From CAYMKL01 sp964390805 (GTDB lineage Bacteria > Chloroflexota > Anaerolineae > VGOG01): a stretch of DNA of 9,517 bases. The stretch lies in NCBI GenBank assembly GCA_964390805.1, contig CAYMKL010000193.1, forward strand, positions 1 through 9,517. Reading direction: 5' to 3'. The notes under the pieces are model-generated. The model did not search any database, was not told the DNA's origin, and saw only the letters and a list, made by a program, of their open reading frames with translations. A program made the translations under genes and the position numbers. Shown here piece by piece: positions 1-6,343 of this stretch; the stretch's first letter is position 1, and the number at the start of each line of letters is the position of its first letter.

Positions 1-436
1 CATTCGCCGCCGGCTGGCGGAGGCCAACCCCCAGGCCTTCCTGCCCGACCTGGCCTCAAGCCTCAACAACCTGGGCAGTATGCTTTCCAACCTGGGGCGG
101 CGGGAGGAGGCCCTGGCCGCCACCCAGGAGGCAGTGGAGCACTACCGCAGGCTGGCGGAAGCCAACCCCCAGGCCTTCCTGCCCGACCTGGCCATGAGCC
201 TGGGGGCTCACGGCACGGTGCTGCGGGGGTTGGAGCGCCACGCGGAAGCCATGGACACGTTTCGGGAAGGGGTACGGGCCTTGACCCCCTTCTTCCTCCG
301 CCTGCCCCAGGCCTTCGCAGGGCTACTGGGAGCTCTGGTCAACGGCTACGTCAACGCCTGCCAGGCCGCAGGTCAGGAGCCGGACGGGGAGCTGCTGGGG
401 CCGGTGGCAGAGGCCCTCCAGGGGCTGGAGGCGTAA
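1..436 (+). CDS. TPR-repeat protein, C-terminal fragment (5' end outside window)
   Basis: The frame is open from base 2, so the gene begins upstream. A Met at position 80 is internal and is not the start. The visible 144 residues contain TPR-like helical repeats with a 46-residue period: RRLAEANPQAFLPDLA occurs twice, followed by SLNNLG..L..LGRREEALAATQEAVEHY and then a degenerate last copy. The final part (about residues 80-144) is a less repetitive helical cap ending LLGPVAEALQGLEA. Repeats of this kind are known as protein-interaction scaffolds. In Chloroflexota and Actinobacteria they often form the C-terminal part of large proteins with N-terminal CHAT, TIR or NTPase domains, but no such domain is visible here, so the role is unknown. 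No export signal can be judged. Its last 64 nt overlap the 3' end of the convergent glycoside hydrolase gene, and no terminator separates them. Confidence 0.85.
   Translation, partial: IRRRLAEANPQAFLPDLASSLNNLGSMLSNLGRREEALAATQEAVEHYRRLAEANPQAFLPDLAMSLGAHGTVLRGLERHAEAMDTFREGVRALTPFFLRLPQAFAGLLGALVNGYVNACQAAGQEPDGELLGPVAEALQGLEA
12..193 (+). repeat. Tandem TPR coding repeat, 138-nt period
   Basis: A 44-nt segment at 12-55 recurs at 150-193 with a single mismatch (g versus a). It encodes RLAEANPQAFLPDLA in both copies. The offset of 138 nt equals 46 codons. Such near-identity at DNA level indicates recent duplication or ongoing homogenisation within the TPR array, most of which lies to the left of the window. 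Confidence 0.85.
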
Positions 437-3400
437 TCCCGCAGCACCAGCGGCAAGTAGAGCCGGGAGCCCGGCCCGGCGGGGAGCAATTCGATCAGTG
501 TGACGGAATGGGCGGGGAAACTGTAGACGAAGCTCTGGCCCGCGTCGGTGATGGCCGACTCGGTGGTCACCACGTCGGTCGGATGACCTGTGTCATTGAA
601 AGAGCTAATGTCTGCCCCGTTCAGGGTCCAGACCGTGGCCGTAGCCGCTGGCGTGAAGCCGCTGATGACGACGGTGGCGGTGATGGTGGCCGTCGTTTCC
701 TTGTTGATGGCCAGCAGGGTCAGGCGTTCACTGGCCTCATCGGTGCTGGCCACCACCTCCAGCGCCGGCAGCGAGCCGGTGAGCGGCGGCACACCTTCTA
801 CCTCGCTCTCCACCCGCACGGAGGCGAAGTGCTGGCTGTGTCCTGAGCCTGTCGAAGGGTTGAACAGTTGCAGGACGTAGGCCGCCGGGCGGGGGATGAG
901 CTGCGGATACGGGCTCATCACCTGCGTGTTGCCCCACCCCTCCCCCTCGTAGTTGCCGATCAGGCAGTGAAGGTCGCCCAGGGGAACGCCCAGCTCGATC
1001 AGGGTGCGCACCATGTCGGCCACGAAGAGCCCCTGATCCAGCGACATGCCATAGTGGGGCGTGGGGGAATGTCTCTCCGACACGTAGAGGTTGTACTCAG
1101 TGATGGCAATCCCCACCTGCTCGGCCCGCTCTCCGGCGTAGAGCTGCACCGCAGCCAACAGGTCTTCCAGATCCATCTCCTTGATCAGTGGCCCGGCCAT
1201 CGTTCGTAAGTGTGCTTCGGCCAGGCCGCCTCCGCCGTAGTCGCCGGAGCTATAGTAGGGATGCACGGCCAGGAAGTCGTAGGGATACTCCTCGCCCATG
1301 ACCCGCAGGAAGGCATCGTCGTGGAAACAACTCCCCACTTTGATGTCCGGGTCCACCGACTTCATGGCCGCGTAGTAGTCCACGAAGCCGTCGTGGGGGC
1401 CGGATTCGTAGGCAGTCCGGATGGCTGCAGCAAGAGGTGGGATGCGCCCGTGGACGCCGTCGCCGAAGCGAATCTCCCCCGTTTGCGGGTCGAACTCGTA
1501 GACGGTGTCGTCCGGCCCGACGGCGGAGAGGTCTGGCACCTCGGTCCAGGCAACACCGGACACAGTGATGGTCTGCGTGCTGGTAGCCACCGGCGGGTAG
1601 CGGACGTAGAAGACCTGGGAGGGCTGTCCGTTGGAGCGGGAGACGCTGTCCCGCCAGTCGTCCTCCTTCACCACTCGCTGGTCGGTTTGCCAGGCGGTGC
1701 CTCCTGCGGCGTACTTGATGGGGCCGTGGGTCCAGGAGTACTCCCAGTCGCCGTATAGCTCATTCCCCACCTCCCAGTACTCGATGTCGTAGGGATGAGG
1801 CGACATCCCTTCGACAAGCTCAGGGCGCAGTCCTAGCCGGGCCTGGTTAGCCTCCCGCTGCGCTGCCCACTCACCTACCGTTCCCCAGTCCACCCCTAGC
1901 TCGTCCACGCCGATGGGCGTGGTGTCGGACGGATCGCCGTTGGCATAGGCCACGAATGCCGCCGCCTCCTGTGCCGTGCCGGTGCCGAAGTTGATCACCA
2001 CGTTGGTCGTCCCTCCCACCTGCTCCATGAACAACATATGCTCGTCGAAGCCGTACTCGTTGGTGGCTGGCGAGCCGTCGAAGCCGGAGATGCCGGTGGG
2101 ACGCTCGTTTGGCGGGCCGATGCCGTCGGTCCAGTGGTAGGTGCTGCCAACCGTGCCGCCGGGGAAGCGGGTGACGGGGAAGCCGATCTCCAGGCTGCGG
2201 CCGATGACCTCAGGGTGCACCTGCTGCGCTGCGGCGTCCCACACGCCATAGCCGCTGTTGAGGTAGCGGTGGTTCAGGCCGTAGAGCAGCGGGCTGATGG
2301 GGTCCAGGGTGTGGTCGGCGCGGATAGTGATCTGGGGCATCGTTTCGCCCGCAGGAACGAAGAGGCGGATCAGTTGCACGGTGGCGACGGGCATCTCCTG
2401 ACTGGTGGTGAAAACATCGGAGCCCGCGGACACATCGGCCGACTCCACCAACGCCAGGTCGTGGGTCTCGTCCAGCAGGTAGCGCTCGTAGCGATAGGGC
2501 TGCGAGGCGTCCCAGGGCAGGTTGTCCACGGTGAGGTCAAAACTGGTATAGTTCGAGGCGTAGTTGCTGATCAGGATCTGCACCGTCTGGCCGTCCTCGT
2601 CCCGTCCGGCCAGGGTTGACCAGTTGTACGTCAGCGGGGCTTCAGTCGCCAACCGCTGGGGCGTCTCCAGCAATCGCCGAAAAGCCAGGAAGCTATAGGC
2701 TGGCTTGTGGTAGAATCCCTCATCGCCGAACATCCCCAGCCCGCCGTCGCCGCGATAGCGGTTGGCGATGGTCACGCTGGTGTCCTGCAAGTGGCTCAGC
2801 ACCAGGGCGGTGTAGGCCGCGCCGGTCGCATCCCGCAGGTGCTCGTAGTCGGCCTCGACTGAGATGTTCCACTCGGTGAGCAAGTTCTCGGTGTTGGTGA
2901 AGCCGTAGGCGTCCAGCGCCTGTTGGACGCCCACCGCCCGCTCCAGCAGCGCGATGGGGCCACTGTAGTAGTGCCAGGAGACGAAGTCCAGCGGCACGGC
3001 GTGGTCGCGGCAGTAGGCCAGGAAATCCCTGAAGAAAGTCTGGTCACAACACCAGGACGGCCCGCCTACTTTGAGGCTCGGATCGTAGGCTTTGAGGGCA
3101 CGGGCTATGGTCTCGTAGAGTTGAAAGTACTCCTCCCGTGTTCCTGTCCAAAACAGGCCAATGTCTGGCTCGTTCCACACCTCCCAGTATTCGATGTCCC
3201 ATTGAAAACCATCGGCCCAGCCGTCGTTGTAGTGTTTGGCGATGTGCACCGCAGCCTCTGCCCATGCCTGGTGATCCTGCGGAGCGACGTACTTTACTGA
3301 GGATCCCCAACTCTCGCCCAGGCGGAAAAGCACTTCTGCCCCCACCCGGTTGATGGCTTCCAACTCGCGGTCGGTGGAGATGAAGTCGTAACTGCTCTCG

Positions 3401-3702
3401 TCGTTCGGGTCGGCTTGCAGGTCGGGGAAGAGGACGTGCATGTCGGAAGGGCCGTAGTAGTCGTGGGTGCGCACGTAGTCCACGCCAATGTCCTCGTACT
3501 GACGGAACATGTGGGTTTGCCTGTCCTCTCCACGGGGGCCGGCGTTGATCCCCTGCAGCGAGCGGATGGTGCCGCTCACCTCGGCCGCGTCCACGACTAT
3601 GGCCGCTTGGGTCGTCGTGCTAGACCCGGCAACTGGCATCGCGCCCAGTCCCGCGCTGGCGGTCAAGAAGGTCAGTATGAGAAGAACGCATCGTCTAAGC
3701 AT
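373..3702 (-). CDS. Secreted two-domain glycoside hydrolase (GH39-like + GH51-like)
   Basis: This 1109-residue protein starts at an ATG with GGAGGT six bases upstream. Residues 1-26 form a signal peptide (MLRRC, then a hydrophobic stretch). Domain 1 (about 40-350) resembles GH39 beta-xylosidases: QGINAGP near the start, VRTHDYYG, acid/base E178 in YWEVWNEPD, and a predicted nucleophile E277 in LLTEWN. A beta-sandwich-like segment follows (about 355-450). Domain 2 (about 457-935) resembles GH51-type alpha-L-arabinofuranosidases: RFPGGT (512-517), acid/base E648 in YWEVGNE, and nucleophile E869 in ITEYN. About 62 residues (696-757) inside domain 2 look like an inserted module. A C-terminal beta domain (about 960-1074) ends in LYLPLVLR (1081-1088), an export or anchoring motif typical of Chloroflexota. 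Nineteen further residues after RDY overlap the convergent TPR gene. Two REP-like repeats lie in frame. Likely substrates are xylan or arabinan side chains; the family assignments come from motifs only. Confidence 0.85.
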   Translation of the reverse strand: MLRRCVLLILTFLTASAGLGAMPVAGSSTTTQAAIVVDAAEVSGTIRSLQGINAGPRGEDRQTHMFRQYEDIGVDYVRTHDYYGPSDMHVLFPDLQADPNDESSYDFISTDRELEAINRVGAEVLFRLGESWGSSVKYVAPQDHQAWAEAAVHIAKHYNDGWADGFQWDIEYWEVWNEPDIGLFWTGTREEYFQLYETIARALKAYDPSLKVGGPSWCCDQTFFRDFLAYCRDHAVPLDFVSWHYYSGPIALLERAVGVQQALDAYGFTNTENLLTEWNISVEADYEHLRDATGAAYTALVLSHLQDTSVTIANRYRGDGGLGMFGDEGFYHKPAYSFLAFRRLLETPQRLATEAPLTYNWSTLAGRDEDGQTVQILISNYASNYTSFDLTVDNLPWDASQPYRYERYLLDETHDLALVESADVSAGSDVFTTSQEMPVATVQLIRLFVPAGETMPQITIRADHTLDPISPLLYGLNHRYLNSGYGVWDAAAQQVHPEVIGRSLEIGFPVTRFPGGTVGSTYHWTDGIGPPNERPTGISGFDGSPATNEYGFDEHMLFMEQVGGTTNVVINFGTGTAQEAAAFVAYANGDPSDTTPIGVDELGVDWGTVGEWAAQREANQARLGLRPELVEGMSPHPYDIEYWEVGNELYGDWEYSWTHGPIKYAAGGTAWQTDQRVVKEDDWRDSVSRSNGQPSQVFYVRYPPVATSTQTITVSGVAWTEVPDLSAVGPDDTVYEFDPQTGEIRFGDGVHGRIPPLAAAIRTAYESGPHDGFVDYYAAMKSVDPDIKVGSCFHDDAFLRVMGEEYPYDFLAVHPYYSSGDYGGGGLAEAHLRTMAGPLIKEMDLEDLLAAVQLYAGERAEQVGIAITEYNLYVSERHSPTPHYGMSLDQGLFVADMVRTLIELGVPLGDLHCLIGNYEGEGWGNTQVMSPYPQLIPRPAAYVLQLFNPSTGSGHSQHFASVRVESEVEGVPPLTGSLPALEVVASTDEASERLTLLAINKETTATITATVVISGFTPAATATVWTLNGADISSFNDTGHPTDVVTTESAITDAGQSFVYSFPAHSVTLIELLPAGPGSRLYLPLVLRDYASSPWRASATGPSSSPSGS
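841..859. repeat. REP-like repeat, copy 1 (inside GH gene)
   Basis: The sequence TCCTGAGCCTGTCGAAGGG matches the widespread short repeat family with core TGAGC-YTGTCGAAGG found in many bacterial genomes. It is read through in frame on the minus strand and gives the peptide FNPSTGSGHSQ at residues 947-957 of the glycoside hydrolase, a characteristic repeat-derived peptide. It lies at the junction between the catalytic domain and the C-terminal beta domain, where a linker insertion would be tolerated. Confidence 0.75.
1432..1617 (-). other. Baseplate-like FGDG module inserted in GH51-like domain
   Basis: This stretch encodes residues 696-757 of the 1109-residue enzyme. It contains VFYVRYPPV, then WTEVPDLSAVGPDD, then GEIRFGDGVHGRIPP. 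The pattern W.EV..L...GP.D..Y......G.I.FGDG..G..PP is one I know from phage-tail/baseplate-assembly proteins of the gp6/J type, where it forms a small beta domain. It sits between the acid/base Glu648 and nucleophile Glu869 of the second catalytic domain, so it would be a loop insertion in the TIM barrel. Function is not known; a substrate-binding or interaction role is a guess. Confidence 0.55.
1807..1826. repeat. REP-like repeat, copy 2, inverted relative to copy 1
   Basis: The sequence CCCTTCGACAAGCTCAGGGC is the reverse orientation of the same repeat family as the copy at 841. Read on the minus strand it encodes LRPELVEG (residues 625-632), another well-known repeat-derived peptide. It falls just before the YWEVGNE acid/base motif of the second catalytic domain, in what is presumably a surface loop. 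Confidence 0.75.
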
Positions 3703-3708
3703 CTTAAC

Positions 3709-3714
3709 ACCTCC
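3709..3714 (-). promoter_or_regulatory. Shine-Dalgarno GGAGGT for the GH gene
   Basis: On the minus strand GGAGGT precedes the ATG at 3702 by six bases. It lies in the 22-nt gap after the stop of the dockerin-bearing propeller gene. It fixes the start at the signal peptide MLRRC and suggests co-transcription from the upstream gene. Confidence 0.85.
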
Positions 3715-3724
3715 GTGAAGGGTA

Positions 3725-6223
3725 TCAGGGGTTGGACGTGGGTTCCGCGCAGGTTTCGCCCCAGTGGTTCGCCACCAGCATGATGTCCACGATATCTATC
3801 ACGCCGTCGCCATCCAGGTCGCAGGCTGGGTCGTAGTCGTCGTTGCCCTCTACGGCGTGCCAGCGGCTGGCCACCAGCATGATGTCCGCCATGTCCACGT
3901 CGCAGTCGCAGTCCAGGTCGCCGATGAGAGCGCAGGGCGGGCCGGCATGAGAGAACTCGATGATCTTGACGTGGCTCTCGTTCCTGTCTCTCATGAACAT
4001 GGCGACGGCCAACTGGGGGTTCTCGGTCGCCGCCGGGTTCCAATCGTTGTCGGCGACGATGACCTGCTCTGTTTCATTGAAGAAAGTGATCCGCCGCTGG
4101 TTGGAGCCATCCAGGTCCATCAGCCAGAGCTCGGTCCGCAGCCACTGCCCATAGTCACCAATGGATTCGGTGCCGTAGGGCTCGCTGGCCATGAACGAGA
4201 AGGCATCGTGCAAAGGCGACAAGTGCGCGTGCTCTTCCCACTCCCCCGCTTCCCCATCCAAACCAGAGGTGAAGGTCACCCACGAGAGGTCTTCGGTCTC
4301 CAGGTCCAGGTAGCAGATGTCCTGGTTGTTGTCATCCATCCCGGCGACGGGCGTACAGGTGAAGTAGATCCAGGAGTCGTCCGGACCCCAGCCGTGGGCT
4401 TCCAGCCAGATGGGTTGAGGGCCGGGGTTGTAGTACTGGTAGTTCTCCAGGTGGGGAGTGGGGGAGGTGACGAAGTCCGCTACCGCCAGTTGCCAGTCGC
4501 CAAAGCGACCGTCATAGCGCTCCAAGTCGCTCCAGAGGAGCCTGGTGCCATCGTTGCTGAAGTGGGAGTGGAGGCTCCCACCGGCCGGGAAACCGGACCT
4601 CACATCGGTCAATTGGTGGAAGCTGCCGGTCTCCAGGTCCAGCGCCCACAGGTCATTGTAGTAACCCCGGCCGGGCCAGGTGGCCGGTTCCCCTACTGTT
4701 CCCTCGTGCGCAGCCTTCTCCACCTGGAAGACCAGGTAGCGGCCGTTGGGATGCATCTGCGGCTGGCCCTGGTTGCCATTGGGCAGCTCTGGCCTGTCGC
4801 AGGTGAGGCACTCGTTGCCGGTGCCGTCGGGGTGGATGCGGTGGACGTCGTAGAAGCCGTCCGGCTCCCAGTGGTCATAGTAAATCCACTGGCCGTCGTG
4901 TGACCAGTCCACGCGGCCTCCGTCCGTCGTCAGGGTCGTGATGCTCACCACCTCGTGGTCGTTGCCGCAGTCCTGGGGGCAGGTCTCCACCGTCTCCGGC
5001 CCGTCGCACACGCCGTCGCCACAGCGGGAGAAGTGGAAGATCTTCATCTTTGGCGTCTGGATGCCCCTGAAGTAGACCTCCACTGCCAACTTCGTCCCAT
5101 CCGGACTCCAAGAGTGATCGCTGACGCAAACGCCGTCCGGATCGTACTCCGCATAGCCGGGCTCATTGTAGTGGGTCAGCTTGGTCTTTCCGCTGCCGTC
5201 GGTGTTCATGATCCAGAGATCGGTTTCCAGCCATGCGAGATAGTTGCAACTGCTGTGATCAATCTCATGCCCGGTACTGGTCATCCAGGTGATGGCGTCG
5301 CCCAGAGGCGAGATCTTGCCGTGCTCGTCCCACTCGTCCGATTCACCGCTCAGGCCCGACGTTTCCGTCAGCCGTGTGAGTTCTTCGGTCTCCAGGTCCA
5401 GGTAGCAGAACTCCATCGTCCGGTCATCCTGACCACTGAGAGGCGCGCAGGAGAAGTAGATGCCGCCGCTACGTACATGTGATGAAGCGGCGTCGTCTAG
5501 CGACCAGTCCTGGGTCTCGTACCATTCCGTATCGTCGCCCGGCTCGTAGTAGGTGACGTTAGTCAGTTCCGGATCCTGGTCGTCGAGGTCCGCGATAGCG
5601 ATCCGCCAGTCCCCATAGCAGTCACCGCCGCCACCCTCCAGGTCTCCCCAGGCCAGTTGCTCGCCGTCGCGGGAGAAGTGGGGGTGAAGGCTCCCACCCA
5701 CCGGGTAACCCGACCTGACGTCGGTCAACTGGTAGACGTCGTAAGGAGAGTCCGATTCCAGGTCCATCACGTACAGGTCATTATAGGTCCCTCGTCCAGG
5801 GCTGGTTGACGGGGCCCACTCGTGATCCTGCTTCTCGGCCTGGAAGAGCAGCCAGCGGCCGTCGGGGTGGAAGGTCGGGTTGCCGGTGTTCTTGTTGGGA
5901 AGGTTTGGGTGGTTGCAGGTGAGGCACTCGTTATCCATCCCGTCGGGCCGGATGCGGTACATGTCACTGTAGCCATCCGTCTCTCTCTTGTCGTAGGCGA
6001 TCCAGTCCCCCTGTGGCGACCAGTCCAGCCGGGCAGCGTTTTCCAAGAAATCCTCGATCTCGGTGAGGGCGTAGCCAGAAGCCGACGCCCTCGCGTTGCC
6101 TGCCGTATTTCGTTCACGTTCGGCGGCCCTGGCAACTAGCAAGGCCATCCTCCCACGACCACAAGACAGCGTGGCCAACAAAACGACAATCGCGATACAC
6201 AGAAAACAGCTCCTTCTCAGCAT
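3725..6223 (-). CDS. Secreted duplicated TolB/WD40-like beta-propeller protein with dockerin
   Basis: This 832-residue protein has an N-terminal export signal (MLRRSCFLC plus a hydrophobic core to about residue 20). A Cys at 21 follows LATLS, a poor lipobox, so lipidation is uncertain. Residues 60-400 and 430-758 are two homologous halves built of PD40/TolB-type blades, for example LDWSPQGDWIAYDK, IRPDG, FHPDGRWLLF and SWSPDGTKLAVEV. Both halves share ECLTC, LTDVRSG.P.GGSLH and CYLDLETE. They are joined by a Cys-rich linker (401-420) of the form CGDG.C.G.E....CP.DCG. The C-terminus (764-825) is a type I dockerin-like pair of calcium loops, DLDCDCDVDMAD and DLDGDGVIDIVD, each followed by IMLVA..W. 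No cohesin is visible. A role in binding or surface display next to the glycoside hydrolase is inferred; no catalytic motif is recognised. Confidence 0.85.
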   Translation of the reverse strand: MLRRSCFLCIAIVVLLATLSCGRGRMALLVARAAERERNTAGNARASASGYALTEIEDFLENAARLDWSPQGDWIAYDKRETDGYSDMYRIRPDGMDNECLTCNHPNLPNKNTGNPTFHPDGRWLLFQAEKQDHEWAPSTSPGRGTYNDLYVMDLESDSPYDVYQLTDVRSGYPVGGSLHPHFSRDGEQLAWGDLEGGGGDCYGDWRIAIADLDDQDPELTNVTYYEPGDDTEWYETQDWSLDDAASSHVRSGGIYFSCAPLSGQDDRTMEFCYLDLETEELTRLTETSGLSGESDEWDEHGKISPLGDAITWMTSTGHEIDHSSCNYLAWLETDLWIMNTDGSGKTKLTHYNEPGYAEYDPDGVCVSDHSWSPDGTKLAVEVYFRGIQTPKMKIFHFSRCGDGVCDGPETVETCPQDCGNDHEVVSITTLTTDGGRVDWSHDGQWIYYDHWEPDGFYDVHRIHPDGTGNECLTCDRPELPNGNQGQPQMHPNGRYLVFQVEKAAHEGTVGEPATWPGRGYYNDLWALDLETGSFHQLTDVRSGFPAGGSLHSHFSNDGTRLLWSDLERYDGRFGDWQLAVADFVTSPTPHLENYQYYNPGPQPIWLEAHGWGPDDSWIYFTCTPVAGMDDNNQDICYLDLETEDLSWVTFTSGLDGEAGEWEEHAHLSPLHDAFSFMASEPYGTESIGDYGQWLRTELWLMDLDGSNQRRITFFNETEQVIVADNDWNPAATENPQLAVAMFMRDRNESHVKIIEFSHAGPPCALIGDLDCDCDVDMADIMLVASRWHAVEGNDDYDPACDLDGDGVIDIVDIMLVANHWGETCAEPTSNP
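3771..3887 (-). repeat. Dockerin duplicated segment (two 18-nt identical copies)
   Basis: The 18-nt segment at 3771-3788 recurs exactly at 3870-3887. It encodes DIMLVA in each of the two dockerin calcium-binding half-motifs, 99 nt (33 codons) apart. Dockerins are known to be built from such a duplicated F-hand, and the DNA identity supports that reading of the C-terminus. Confidence 0.8.
4291..5409 (-). repeat. Intragenic duplication of propeller halves
   Basis: A 27-nt segment is identical at 4291-4317 and 5383-5409, 1092 nt (364 codons) apart. It encodes CYLDLETE in both halves of the propeller protein. Protein similarity between the halves extends over about 330 residues, so the gene arose by internal duplication. 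The interval given spans the two identical segments, not the full duplicated units. Confidence 0.8.
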
Positions 6224-6228
6224 TGGTT

Positions 6229-6236
6229 CCTCCTTT
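6229..6236 (-). promoter_or_regulatory. Shine-Dalgarno AAAGGAGG for the dockerin propeller gene
   Basis: On the minus strand AAAGGAGG lies five bases before the ATG at 6223. It supports the start that gives MLRRSC and the hydrophobic signal segment. Confidence 0.85.
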
Positions 6237-6285
6237 GCCTAAACGTTGTAAGTCCTCGCTGATGGGCAGATTCAGTTACATTATC

Positions 6286-6305
6286 CGGCCTAAATGTTAA
6301 GGCCG
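6286..6305. other. Intergenic hairpin between the two lipoprotein genes and the dockerin gene
   Basis: The 120-nt gap (6224-6343) contains the inverted repeat CGGCCT, an 8-base loop, and AGGCCG. On the minus strand, the direction of the genes, no T-run follows, so it is not a classical intrinsic terminator. It may be an mRNA processing or stabilising stem between operon segments. A direct repeat TGTAAAA (6317-6323 and 6328-6334) lies nearby and could belong to an operator or an AT-rich promoter region. I see no convincing -35/-10 pair. Confidence 0.4.
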
Positions 6306-6343
6306 TATTGTCGTTTTGTAAAATGTCTGTAAAACGGGGCGGG

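Noticed and set aside
461..480. GC-rich inverted repeat GCCGGG/CCCGGC as a terminator between the convergent genes
   Set aside because: The loop is only two bases, there is no T-run on either strand, and it lies in hydrolase coding sequence (PAGPGSR).
1210..1758. Plus-strand open frame of 182 codons
   Set aside because: It is antisense to the GH51-like catalytic domain, and its composition is typical of complement translation.
2038..2619. Plus-strand open frame of 193 codons opposite the glycoside hydrolase
   Set aside because: It is a high-GC shadow of the hydrolase reading frame, without a ribosome binding site or family resemblance.
3764..4903. Long plus-strand open frame (379 codons) opposite the dockerin propeller gene
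   Set aside because: It is antisense to a gene with clear domains, signal peptide and ribosome binding site. Its translation is rich in V, G, R and H with no recognisable motif, as expected for the complement of a high-GC gene.
6200..6223. Lipoprotein call for the dockerin propeller protein
   Set aside because: Cys21 follows T-L-S rather than a standard lipobox (L at -3), so I describe it only as secreted with uncertain lipidation.
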